From: Oceanococcus sp. HetDA_MAG_MS8 | Lineage (GTDB): Bacteria; Pseudomonadota; Gammaproteobacteria; Nevskiales; Oceanococcaceae | Assembly: GCA_019192445.1 (NCBI GenBank) | Contig: JAHCMK010000003.1 | Location: 496,001-560,000 of the forward strand | Length of the DNA stretch: 64,000 nucleotides | Reading direction: 5' to 3' | Part shown: positions 7,943 through 15,906 of the stretch, piece after piece | Layout of the letters: each line of letters begins with the position of its first letter | How positions within the stretch are numbered: the first letter of the stretch is position 1 | The notes under the pieces: generated by a model | What the model saw: only the letters and a program-made list of their open reading frames with translations | Databases searched by the model: none | What the model was told of the DNA's origin: nothing | Translations under genes and position numbers: made by a program

Positions 7943-9112
7943 ATGACCCAATTCCAAGCTCCCGAACGCCACCTGATGGGCCCCGGCCCAGCCCCTGTTG
8001 CACCCCAGGTTTTGGCAGCCTCGGCTGAGCCCACCTTGGGGCACCTGGATCCGGTCTTCATCGACCTGATGAACACGGTGCAGCAGCAGCTGCGTGAGGT
8101 TTTTCTCACCAATAATCCCTTTACGGTGCCTATCTCAGCCCCGGCGACCGGGGCCATGGAAGCCTGCTTGGCCAATGTGCTGGAAGAGGGCGACCATGTG
8201 CTGGTTTGCGTGAATGGCGTGTTCGGCACGCGCTTGGCGGAAATGGCCCGGCGCTGCCGCGCAGAAGTGACTGAACTCCATTTCGACTGGGGACGTGCCG
8301 TGGAGCCCCAAGTCGTGGCGGAAGCTTTAGCGAAGGCACCTGCCAAGTTGGTGTGCTGGGTGCAGGCGGAAACGTCCACGGGCGTGCTGTCCGACTCTGA
8401 GTCTTTGGCCAAAATTGCCCGTGATGCCGGTGCCCTCACGCTGGTGGACTGTGTGACGGCCATTGCCGGCGTGCCCATCAAAGTGGACGAATGGGGCCTG
8501 GACATGGTGTATGCCGGCACCCAAAAGTGCTTGTCGGCACCGCCGGGGCTAGCCCCCATCACGGTGGGACCACGGGCTCTGGAGGCTATTGCTGCCCGCA
8601 AGACGCCGCCGCAAAGCTGGTTTATGGATTTCAGTCTGCTCGGTGGTTACTGGGCCGGCGGTGGCAAGCGCGCCTATCACCACACTGCGCCTGTGAACGC
8701 TGTGTACGGCTTGCATCAAGCTTTAAGCATGCTCCAAGAGGAAGGTTTAGAGGCGAGCTGGGCCCGCCATGCGGCGAATGCCGAAAAACTCTGGGCCGGC
8801 TTGGAAGCTCTGGGTATTGAACTCGTCGTTCCCAAGGGTGAACGTCTACCGCCCTTAACCCTGCTACGCATCCCGGCAGGTATTAATGACGCCGACTTCC
8901 GCAAATATCTGCTGGAATCCCATGCCCTGGAAATTGGGGCTGGATTGGGCAAGTTCGCTGGCGAGTGCTGGCGTATTGGCCTGATGGGCTACGGCTCGAA
9001 TGACGTGGCTATTGCGCGTTGCCTACGCGCCATTGCCGATGGCTTAAAACACTTTGGGCAAACGGTAGACGCCGCGGCAGCCTTGGAAGCCGCCGGTATT
9101 CAAGCGGCCTGA
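7943..9112 (+). CDS. PLP-dependent alanine/serine-glyoxylate aminotransferase family protein
   Basis: A 389-residue class V (fold type I) aminotransferase. The N-terminal HLMGPGPAPV and the LTNNPFTVPISAPATGAMEA region match alanine-glyoxylate and serine-glyoxylate aminotransferases. Asp169 (LVDCVTA) should contact the pyridine nitrogen, and Lys195 (AGTQKCLSAPPG) is the PLP lysine. The expected reaction transfers an amino group from alanine or serine to glyoxylate, giving glycine. The ATG at 7943 is taken rather than a TTG at 7922. A strong terminator follows the gene at 9281-9306. It stands alone as a transcription unit. Confidence 0.92.
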   Translation: MTQFQAPERHLMGPGPAPVAPQVLAASAEPTLGHLDPVFIDLMNTVQQQLREVFLTNNPFTVPISAPATGAMEACLANVLEEGDHVLVCVNGVFGTRLAEMARRCRAEVTELHFDWGRAVEPQVVAEALAKAPAKLVCWVQAETSTGVLSDSESLAKIARDAGALTLVDCVTAIAGVPIKVDEWGLDMVYAGTQKCLSAPPGLAPITVGPRALEAIAARKTPPQSWFMDFSLLGGYWAGGGKRAYHHTAPVNAVYGLHQALSMLQEEGLEASWARHAANAEKLWAGLEALGIELVVPKGERLPPLTLLRIPAGINDADFRKYLLESHALEIGAGLGKFAGECWRIGLMGYGSNDVAIARCLRAIADGLKHFGQTVDAAAALEAAGIQAA

Positions 9113-9274
9113 GGAAGCACTGATTTAATCGCTGCGCTTGTGATCCAGGCTGCCGGCGGTACTCGGAGTCCTCACATAGACCCGATATGCTGCGGCTCCT
9201 GCGTTCCGGCGGCAGCCCACCTAACTGTGCTCGCGGATGGCTTTAGCTGCGTTCTCAACTTGCTCTGATTGTCG

Positions 9275-9306
9275 AAAAAAGGCGCTGCCAGTGGTAGCGC
9301 CTTTTT
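9275..9306. terminator. Bidirectional Rho-independent terminator
   Basis: A 9 bp GC-rich stem (9281-9289 with 9293-9301, one G-U pair) and a 3-base loop are flanked by six A residues on the left and five T residues on the right. The structure can therefore end both the aminotransferase transcript (+) and the lipoprotein transcript (-). Confidence 0.9.
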
Positions 9307-10360
9307 AATGCGGTAATGACTCCGGGGGGGCAGAAGGGCTGATAGCCGTAGATGCCAATTGTCCCACCGCCAAATCCATGGGATTCATGCCATACCCCAC
9401 GAAATACATATTTTCCAAGGGGCCGCCGATACGATCCAGCGTCAGCGTATATCTGCCAGCGCCTTGCTCTACATTGATTGTGTCGGAGGTGCCCAGCTCG
9501 GCTAGGCCAGTCTCACCAGTAAGAACGCCTTGGGGGTGGTCAATGCGGAACTCGGAGAGATTGGCATTCATATTCGCAAAGTAAATGCCGGAGATAGGGC
9601 TATTGAGTAGCAGGCTGTACTGTCCGTCAATCGTAGCACTGGCAACCGTATTCCCGGCAGGGGCGACACGGGCGTAAGTTCCTTCGGTTTGACTGTGTGA
9701 AAGGACTCTCCCCTCGCTCCCAAGCGATGCCGAGCGAATAGTGAGCTCCGATTCGCACTCAATGGAAAGTGCGGTTCCAAAGCCAGTAGAGCTGTTTTCA
9801 GGCGTCGGCACAGATCCATTGCTGAAGAAGTTCACAGTCGTTACACCAATCGCCTTCTCGGAACTCACAGTGATCGTGTTGTACCACTCGTTATCCTGAA
9901 CTAAGAATGAGTCCTGGCTAATTAAGTTACTGCCAAAGGCAGCCTGAGAGCTGTATGACCAGGCACCATAAAAATGTGAGCCGTTTCCGAAGGTAACTTC
10001 GTAGTAGAAGATCGGCTCCGCACCTTGTGTTCGCATGTTATTTGCAATATTCAGTTCACAGTACTCAGGCTCGCTCGCTTCATAACTAATGCGCAGCCCA
10101 ATGAAGTCCATTTCTTCATAACTGGCCCAATGATACTCGCGCATGCTGGAACGCTCTGACGCGTCCAAAATTGTAGGTCCAGAGCGGGTCATTGGCTGAT
10201 TGATCTCATCTGAGCAAGACGAGGTGGTTACGACCACGACCATCACAGAAGTAAACCAGAGAGCATAATGCACCACAGCCATCGGGTTCTTGATCATTGT
10301 TATTAGCTGTATTGCCAACGGAAGTCGGCTGCACGGCCGTGCAAACATTGCTGCGGTCAT
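9305..10360 (-). CDS. Probable exported/lipoprotein of unknown function
   Basis: 351 residues from the ATG at 10360, which has GGTGGAG 10 bases upstream; another ATG at 10297 would give a more normal signal peptide. A hydrophobic segment (about 27-44) is followed by TTSSC, a possible but non-ideal lipobox with Cys49. The rest is rich in Ser, Thr, Gly, Asn and aromatic residues and looks like a secreted beta-rich protein. I recognise no domain. The start codon overlaps the stop of an upstream 62-72 codon reading frame as ATGA. Base composition is lower in G+C than in the neighbours, suggesting a transferred or weakly selected gene. Confidence 0.6.
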   Translation of the reverse strand: MTAAMFARPCSRLPLAIQLITMIKNPMAVVHYALWFTSVMVVVVTTSSCSDEINQPMTRSGPTILDASERSSMREYHWASYEEMDFIGLRISYEASEPEYCELNIANNMRTQGAEPIFYYEVTFGNGSHFYGAWSYSSQAAFGSNLISQDSFLVQDNEWYNTITVSSEKAIGVTTVNFFSNGSVPTPENSSTGFGTALSIECESELTIRSASLGSEGRVLSHSQTEGTYARVAPAGNTVASATIDGQYSLLLNSPISGIYFANMNANLSEFRIDHPQGVLTGETGLAELGTSDTINVEQGAGRYTLTLDRIGGPLENMYFVGYGMNPMDLAVGQLASTAISPSAPPESLPH

Positions 10361-10545
10361 ATTTGTCGTTCTCCACCCCTAGGTGTGCCTGCGCAACGTC
10401 GGCACATAAGGCCATCAGTCACTGCATTGGCAACCTTTGATTGATTGTGTGGGTCGCTACCGACCCAGGTTCTCCAGTCTGTCCTGTGTTTGGCAGGACG
10501 CTTGTAATCATTTTTATAAGCCTGATCTGGTGTCAAGTTTGGCAT
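10357..10545 (-). CDS. Possible small protein coupled to the exported protein
   Basis: A 62-codon reading frame starting at the ATG at 10545, with GAGGAAGG about 13 bases upstream; a GTG at 10575 would add ten residues. It encodes a hydrophilic, basic protein with one C-x2-C pair (MCRRC) near the end. Its TGA stop overlaps the next ATG as ATGA, which is the only positive sign of translation. No homology is recognised and no membrane segment is seen. It may equally be a leader peptide or a chance frame in the AT-richer gap. Confidence 0.25.
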   Translation of the reverse strand: MPNLTPDQAYKNDYKRPAKHRTDWRTWVGSDPHNQSKVANAVTDGLMCRRCAGTPRGGERQI

Positions 10546-10859
10546 CACGTGGGGCGCACCTTCCTCAAAAATCACGCCTTAAAACTTAGCTCCGCATGCC
10601 TATTTCCTGGCGTTTATGCACAGAGATCAGAAATTTATTGAGATGATTGGCAACTTTATTCACCATGCGGTTTTTGTTGTGTTTTTTCTTGCCGCGCTAA
10701 ATTCATGATGCCCGCAACTATGACTGCAAGCGTTCTGCTTAAGGTCGCCTACTGATTGAGGACGTTTTCAAACTCGCACGCTTATTGCTAATCTCGGGGT
10801 GGGAACCCGAGCACCGATCCGTCCGCCTGGACCGACTCGTTTTGCAATGGAGAATGCGA
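10546..10859. other. AT-rich intergenic region before the protease gene
   Basis: No gene is supported. The region has clearly lower G+C than the flanks, several T runs (around 10673-10690) and probably contains the divergent promoters for the exported protein (-) and the protease (+). I could not pick out a convincing -35/-10 pair. Confidence 0.35.
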
Positions 10860-12866
10860 ATGATGACTCCCCTGAGTCGACGGCTACGCGCCGTCATGAG
10901 TGGCGCCGTATTGGCGCTGAGCTTGGTTTCTATACACGCCCATGCGGTGGAGCCGCGCGGGCTGCAAGCGCTGCGCACCACCGTGGCCGCAGCGGATCAG
11001 GCCCTGGACTCCGTCCTGGGCGTGGTGATGCTCGATACCATTCCGGATCAGAGCCGCGTGCAGGCCTTGGAATCGCTGGGCATCACCGTTCAGCCCATGC
11101 GCCATCTGCCTATGGCCTTGGCCCGTGCGCCTTTGACGGCCTTTGTAGAGGCCGTGCGCACCGGTGTGGCGCGGGATGTGTATCCCAATCAGCCCTTGAA
11201 CTATCACTCGGTGGAGTCCAATGCCTCCATCGGTGCTGATCGCGTGCAGATGGAAGGCATTGATGGAGCTGGCGTGGGCATCGCCATCGTGGACTCCGGT
11301 ATCGACGGCTCGCATGCAGACCTTATTAACAATGTGGTGCGCAATGTGCGGGTTTACGGCCCGGAGTACCTGAGCGTGACCGGCATCGAGTCGCTGATTG
11401 GCCCTCTGCCGGCGCAGCCTTCACTGGTGGTGCCCTTTGATGACCTGCCCTACAACAACACCGATACCGTGGGCCACGGCACCCACGTCGCTGGTATTGC
11501 CGGAGCGGATGGTGCGGGTGACCCCAACCTGATTGGTGTGGCGCCCGCGGCGGACCTCGTTGGTTACTCCACCGGCGAAATCCTGTTCATCTTCACGGCG
11601 GTGGCCAGCTTTGATGACATCCTCGCCACCCACGAGGAGTACAACATCAAGGTGGTGAATAACTCCTGGGGGAGCTCCTTCTCCACCTTTGACCCGGAGT
11701 CGCCCATCAACGTGGCCAGCAAGGCCTTGCATGACGCGGGCATGGTGGTGGTGTTCTCGGCGGGCAATAGCAGCACCGAGATGAGCACCAACCCCAATTC
11801 CATGGCGCCTTGGGTTATCAACGTGGCCTCGGCGACCACCGGCAAAGAGCGTTCGGGTTTTAGCTCGGCCGGCCTGATGTATGACAACAGTCGCGGTGAG
11901 CCACTGAGTGCCGATGGTCATGTACGTTATGAAGGCAATGGTTTCGGCGCTACCTGGCCGGATGTGACCGGCCCAGGTTCAAACATTGTGGCGCCCGGGA
12001 CGCCGACCGGCGTGACGGTCACAACCGGCACCATGCCGGATGGTTCGGCCTCTTTGTCGGGCACTTCTATGTCGGCTCCGCATGTAGCAGGCGTAGCCGC
12101 CTTGATGTTCCAGGTGCGCCCAGAGCTCACCCCGGATGAAGTGCGGATGGTGCTGGAACTCACCTCCGGGCCCATGGCCGACGAGTCTGAGGTGTGGCAA
12201 ATCGGTTACGGCTACATCGACGCCGCCGCCGCTGTGGCCTATGTGCAAAACCCCGGCTACAGCGTCGAGGCGCTGCAGCGTGAACATGCGGCGCGTACCC
12301 AGCAATTGCTGGATCAGCGCCCCTTTGCTGTGGTGGCCTCCGATCACTGGCGCATCACCCCGCTGCCGGTGTCCGTACAGGGATTGGACAGCTATTCACT
12401 GCCTTTTGCTGTGGACGAGCCACTGGATGCCATCCGCGCCAGCGTGGCCTTCCCAGGTGATCTGGGCTTGCTTGGCATCAATCTGCTCTTTGGCTGGACG
12501 GCGAATCTGATTGATCCGGCTGGAACCGTTGTGGCCAGCTCAGAACTGTTGGGCTCCTCGCCGGTGGCGACCCTGCAAGCCGATTTCGAGACGCCGGCCA
12601 CCCCTGGTGAGTGGACGCTGGAACTGGTTGGCGACCTGCAACTCACCCAGCCCGCCTTCCTCTACGGCGGCTTTGTGAGTGCGTCTGCGGTGCAGCTCAA
12701 GTCGCAAACGCCGCAGGCTGCGGCTGCAGCTCCTGCGCGGGACTTGGGTACGGCCACCAGCGGTGGTGGTTCTGTCGATCCGCTGCTGCTGATGCTGCTG
12801 GGCTTGATGCTCGTAGCCCTGCGTCAACCGCAGTGGTTCAGGCTGGTCGTGCAACGCCGCGGCTAA
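10860..12866 (+). CDS. Secreted subtilisin-like (S8) serine protease with C-terminal sorting-type tail
   Basis: A 668-residue protein from the ATG at 10860 (GGAG 7 bases upstream; 10854 and 10863 also possible). The signal peptide ends near residue 30. An inhibitor-like propeptide region follows, then the S8 catalytic triad: Asp145 (VDSGIDG), His206 (GHGTHVAG) and Ser403 (GTSMSAPHVAG). After the catalytic domain comes a beta-rich region of about 190 residues. The end is a Gly-rich stretch (SGGGS), a hydrophobic helix and a basic tail, resembling GlyGly-CTERM or PEP-CTERM type signals that anchor a protein until processing. Likely an extracellular or surface endopeptidase. It overlaps the convergent methyltransferase gene by 29 bp. 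Confidence 0.93.
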   Translation: MMTPLSRRLRAVMSGAVLALSLVSIHAHAVEPRGLQALRTTVAAADQALDSVLGVVMLDTIPDQSRVQALESLGITVQPMRHLPMALARAPLTAFVEAVRTGVARDVYPNQPLNYHSVESNASIGADRVQMEGIDGAGVGIAIVDSGIDGSHADLINNVVRNVRVYGPEYLSVTGIESLIGPLPAQPSLVVPFDDLPYNNTDTVGHGTHVAGIAGADGAGDPNLIGVAPAADLVGYSTGEILFIFTAVASFDDILATHEEYNIKVVNNSWGSSFSTFDPESPINVASKALHDAGMVVVFSAGNSSTEMSTNPNSMAPWVINVASATTGKERSGFSSAGLMYDNSRGEPLSADGHVRYEGNGFGATWPDVTGPGSNIVAPGTPTGVTVTTGTMPDGSASLSGTSMSAPHVAGVAALMFQVRPELTPDEVRMVLELTSGPMADESEVWQIGYGYIDAAAAVAYVQNPGYSVEALQREHAARTQQLLDQRPFAVVASDHWRITPLPVSVQGLDSYSLPFAVDEPLDAIRASVAFPGDLGLLGINLLFGWTANLIDPAGTVVASSELLGSSPVATLQADFETPATPGEWTLELVGDLQLTQPAFLYGGFVSASAVQLKSQTPQAAAAAPARDLGTATSGGGSVDPLLLMLLGLMLVALRQPQWFRLVVQRRG

Positions 12867-13461
12867 TGTAAGTCCAGGGCTTCGGGCCTGGTAGATAGCG
12901 CTGACGGAGTTCGGTGATGTGAAAGCCGGACTTCGTCAGCCATGCCGGCCCATCACGGTCCAGCCGGCAGCCACCAGCCAGTGGCGACCACACTCGATTG
13001 ATCCGGCTCTGCCAGCGGGCGACGCCGGTGTCCGGCGCTAAACCATGCTCACAAAACAGCAGTTGGCCCTGAGGTTTGAGCACCCGCCGCATTTCGGCCA
13101 GGGCAGGAGCAGGGTCGGGAATGGTACACAGCGTAAAGGTGCACACAACGGTGTCGAAGCTATGGTCCGGCGCGGGAATGCGCTCGGCCCCGAGCTGCAG
13201 TATTTCCACCTCCAATCCGGCTTCCTGGGCGCGCGCCGCAGCTTTGCGGGTGAGACCAGCATGCGGGTCTAAGCCGCAGAGGCGCTCGATCTTATCGGCC
13301 TGGTAATGTGGCAGGTTCAGCCCGCTACCAATGCCAATTTCCAGCACGCTTCCATAGGCTGCCGGCAACAAGGCCGCGCGCTCCCGCGTGACAGCGGCCA
13401 GCGAACAGGCACAATCGAGTAACGGCGGCAATAAATGAGCTTCGTACCACTCACGCATCAT
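12838..13461 (-). CDS. Class I SAM-dependent methyltransferase (UbiE/Methyltransf_11 type)
   Basis: A 207-residue protein. The SAM-binding motif I VLEIGIGSGLNLPHY is at about 39-53, an acidic motif II follows (CGLDPHAG), and the later motifs TVVCTFTLCTIPD and MRRVLKPQGQLLFCEH are clear. This is the small-molecule methyltransferase fold related to UbiE and phosphatidylethanolamine N-methyltransferase; the substrate is not evident. The start overlaps the end of the HIT gene by 11 bp. The 3' end overlaps the protease gene on the other strand. It is the last gene of a three-gene unit. Confidence 0.85.
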   Translation of the reverse strand: MMREWYEAHLLPPLLDCACSLAAVTRERAALLPAAYGSVLEIGIGSGLNLPHYQADKIERLCGLDPHAGLTRKAAARAQEAGLEVEILQLGAERIPAPDHSFDTVVCTFTLCTIPDPAPALAEMRRVLKPQGQLLFCEHGLAPDTGVARWQSRINRVWSPLAGGCRLDRDGPAWLTKSGFHITELRQRYLPGPKPWTYISRGVARPA

Positions 13462-13897
13462 CTTTTACACCCTGGAGTAAGCCGAGGTCGTCAAAGGCTA
13501 GGCGAATATCTTGAATGCGCTGCTCCGCCTTTGCCCGGATGTAGCTTTGCGCCGGATGCAGGCCCCACACTGGCTTGGGCCAGGCGGGGTCATCGGAATA
13601 ACGGGCAATGTAATGCAGGTGCAGTTGGGGGACTTGGTTGCCCAGCGCCGCGACATTGATTTTGTGCGGGTTGAAGAGCTGCCTAATGACCCGCATCACG
13701 GCCAGCGTTTCCTGCAAGAAGAGCGCTTGATCAGCGGGTTCTAGTTCATCGATTTCACGCAGCTGTGGACGGCGCGGAATGCCAATGAGCCAGGGGTATT
13801 GGCTGTCGTTCATGAGCCGAAGGTGCAGTAAGGGCAGATCCAATACCGGCAGGCTGTCGGCTTCAAGCTGGGGATGCAGGGAAAAGTCATCGTTCAT
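13451..13897 (-). CDS. HIT family protein
   Basis: A 148-residue histidine-triad fold protein. The core motif region GNQVPQLHLHYIAR places Gln91, His93 and His95 where the classical HIT motif has three alternate histidines. Replacement of the first His by Gln, and the following DPAWPKPVWG, are typical of a common proteobacterial HIT-like subfamily, which may hydrolyse nucleotide conjugates. Its ATG overlaps the stop of the adenosyltransferase gene as ATGA, so translation is coupled. The actual substrate is unknown. Confidence 0.87.
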   Translation of the reverse strand: MNDDFSLHPQLEADSLPVLDLPLLHLRLMNDSQYPWLIGIPRRPQLREIDELEPADQALFLQETLAVMRVIRQLFNPHKINVAALGNQVPQLHLHYIARYSDDPAWPKPVWGLHPAQSYIRAKAEQRIQDIRLAFDDLGLLQGVKDDA

Positions 13898-14439
13898 GCT
13901 GGGTGCTCCCAGGGTGTTTCAGTTGCGCCACTCGCGGCAGCCAACACTCTGCCGAGGACGAAGCAGAGATCAGATAGGCGGTTGAGATACTGCGCCGGAG
14001 TGCTGCGTAGGACCTCGGTGTGATCGAGCTGCCACAGGCTGCGCTCGGCGCGCCGGCACACCGTGCGCGCCATATGCGCCCAGGCCACGGGCGGGGGTCC
14101 GCCCGGCAGGATGAACTCCTTCAACGGTGGCAGGGTGGCGTTCCACTCCGCGATGGCAGCATCCAGTTTTTCAAGGGCGGTCAGAGGCAGTAACTCCTCA
14201 CCGGGCATGGCGAGCTCACCGCCCAGGTTGAATAGGTCTTGGCTCACGACCTCGAGTAGGCTCTGTATCCGGGGGTCGATGACATGTCCGCGCCACACAC
14301 CGATGACGGCATTGAGTTCATCAATCTCACCCATGGCCACCACGCGGGGATGGGTTTTGTGGATGCGCTCACCCGTCGCCAAGCCAGTTTGGCCGGCATC
14401 ACCTGTCCGGGTGGTGATCTTGCTCAATCGGTGTCCCAT
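13894..14439 (-). CDS. Cob(I)alamin adenosyltransferase, PduO type
   Basis: A 181-residue enzyme that transfers the adenosyl group of ATP to cobalamin, giving coenzyme B12. The N-terminal TRTGDAGQTGLATGERI motif binds ATP, GEIDELNAVIG follows, and the conserved RTVCRRAERSL helix and YLNRLSD motif near the end form the active site shared with human MMAB. The ATG at 14439 has GAGG about 6 bases upstream and begins at the normal family N-terminus; a longer frame to 14499 is not supported. First gene of the adenosyltransferase/HIT/methyltransferase unit. Confidence 0.93.
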   Translation of the reverse strand: MGHRLSKITTRTGDAGQTGLATGERIHKTHPRVVAMGEIDELNAVIGVWRGHVIDPRIQSLLEVVSQDLFNLGGELAMPGEELLPLTALEKLDAAIAEWNATLPPLKEFILPGGPPPVAWAHMARTVCRRAERSLWQLDHTEVLRSTPAQYLNRLSDLCFVLGRVLAAASGATETPWEHPA

Positions 14440-14620
14440 GTGCCTCGCCTGTGGCTGATTCGTTGTAGGTGCACCAGCATAGTGGCCTAGGCTGATCACT
14501 GCTTTGGGGGCGATTGGCCGAACCTGCGACCGCGTTGCTTAGGCGCAACGGTAGCTGACGGTTTCATGGGGGGATGGAGTAAGCGATAATGCCGCGCTTG
14601 CCCCTGGGCCCTGGAGAAAA

Positions 14621-15727
14621 ATGATGCTGATTGGCGTCCCCAAAGAAATAAAAAATCACGAATACCGTGTTGGCCTCACTCCGGCCAGCGTTCGCGAAGC
14701 GGTTCTCGCCGGCCACACGGCGGTGGTCGAAACCGGTGCTGGCTTGGCGATTGGCTTGACCGACGAAGACTATATTGCGGCCGGAGCCGAGATCGCGGCT
14801 AATGCGGCTGAAGTATTTGCCCGCGCCGAGATGATTATCAAGGTCAAGGAGCCGCAAAAGGCGGAGTGGGAAATGCTCCGTGAGGATCAAATCCTCTTCA
14901 CCTATTTGCACTTGGCCCCCGACCCGGAGCAAGCCAAGGGTTTGATGGCGTCGGGTTGTACGGCCATTGCCTATGAAACGGTCACCGATAATTTTGGTGG
15001 TCTGCCTCTGCTCAGCCCCATGAGCGAGGTCGCAGGCCGCATGAGCATCCAGGCCGGTGCGCACTCGTTGGAGATGTACCAAGGAGGCCGCGGGATGTTG
15101 CTGGGCGGCGTTGCCGGGGTAGCAGCTGCCAAAGTGGTGATCATCGGTGGCGGTGTGGTGGGCACCAACGCTGCGCGGATGGCTATGGGAATGGAAGCAT
15201 CGGTGACCGTATTGGACCGCAGCTTGCGCCGGTTAAACGAGCTGGATATGCAGTTCGGCCCCATGCTCAACACCATTTACTCCACCACCGATGCCATCGA
15301 GCAATACGTCACTCAGGCCGATCTGGTGGTGGGCGCCGTGCTCGTGCCCGGCGCGGCTGCGCCGAAGCTTGTGACTCGTGAGTTGGTGTCCGCGATGAAG
15401 CCCGGCTCGGTTTTGGTCGACGTGGCCATCGACCAGGGCGGCTGCTTCGCTACCTCCAAGCCCACGACGCATGCTGACCCGGTGTATGTGGTGGACGATG
15501 TGGTGCATTACTGCGTGGCGAACATGCCAGGCGCTGTGGCGCGAACCTCGACTTTTGCGCTGAACAACGCCACCCTGCCATTCGTTTTGGCCTTGGCGAA
15601 CAAAGGCTGGCAACGGGCCATGGCCGATGACAAGCATTTGGCCCAGGGCCTCAATGTTCACGCTGGACACATTGCGAATGCGGTTGTGGCGCAGGCGCTG
15701 GATCAGCCACTCAAAGAGTTCGTGTAA
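14621..15727 (+). CDS. ald: Alanine dehydrogenase
   Basis: A 368-residue NAD-dependent L-alanine dehydrogenase (alanine + water + NAD gives pyruvate + ammonia + NADH). The start IGVPKEIKNHEYRVGLTP is the family signature. Lys75 and His97 (TYLHLAP) are the catalytic pair, and the Rossmann motif GGGVVG is at 176-181. Two adjacent ATG codons (14621 and 14624) are possible, with GGAG just upstream. The gene stands alone and could connect amino acid catabolism with the nearby aminotransferase, though they are not in one operon. Confidence 0.96.
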   Translation: MMLIGVPKEIKNHEYRVGLTPASVREAVLAGHTAVVETGAGLAIGLTDEDYIAAGAEIAANAAEVFARAEMIIKVKEPQKAEWEMLREDQILFTYLHLAPDPEQAKGLMASGCTAIAYETVTDNFGGLPLLSPMSEVAGRMSIQAGAHSLEMYQGGRGMLLGGVAGVAAAKVVIIGGGVVGTNAARMAMGMEASVTVLDRSLRRLNELDMQFGPMLNTIYSTTDAIEQYVTQADLVVGAVLVPGAAAPKLVTRELVSAMKPGSVLVDVAIDQGGCFATSKPTTHADPVYVVDDVVHYCVANMPGAVARTSTFALNNATLPFVLALANKGWQRAMADDKHLAQGLNVHAGHIANAVVAQALDQPLKEFV

Positions 15728-15906
15728 TTGATGGGGTTTTCAGTGCCGTCAAAACGCTGGCTTTAAGGCCTATGTGACGGTGTGCTGGCGGCGGGGGCAG
15801 AAAATTGCCACTGTTACCCAAGGCCGGCACGGTTTATGCTCCTGGGTTCGACATGCGGCCGCATGAGGCTGTCGCGTGTTCCCCCTTGGAGTGGAGTATT
15901 TACCAA

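Noticed and set aside
7744-8601. 285-codon frame antisense to the permease/aminotransferase region
   Set aside because: Low-complexity Ser/Ala/Thr composition typical of shadow frames in GC-rich DNA; overlaps two certain genes.
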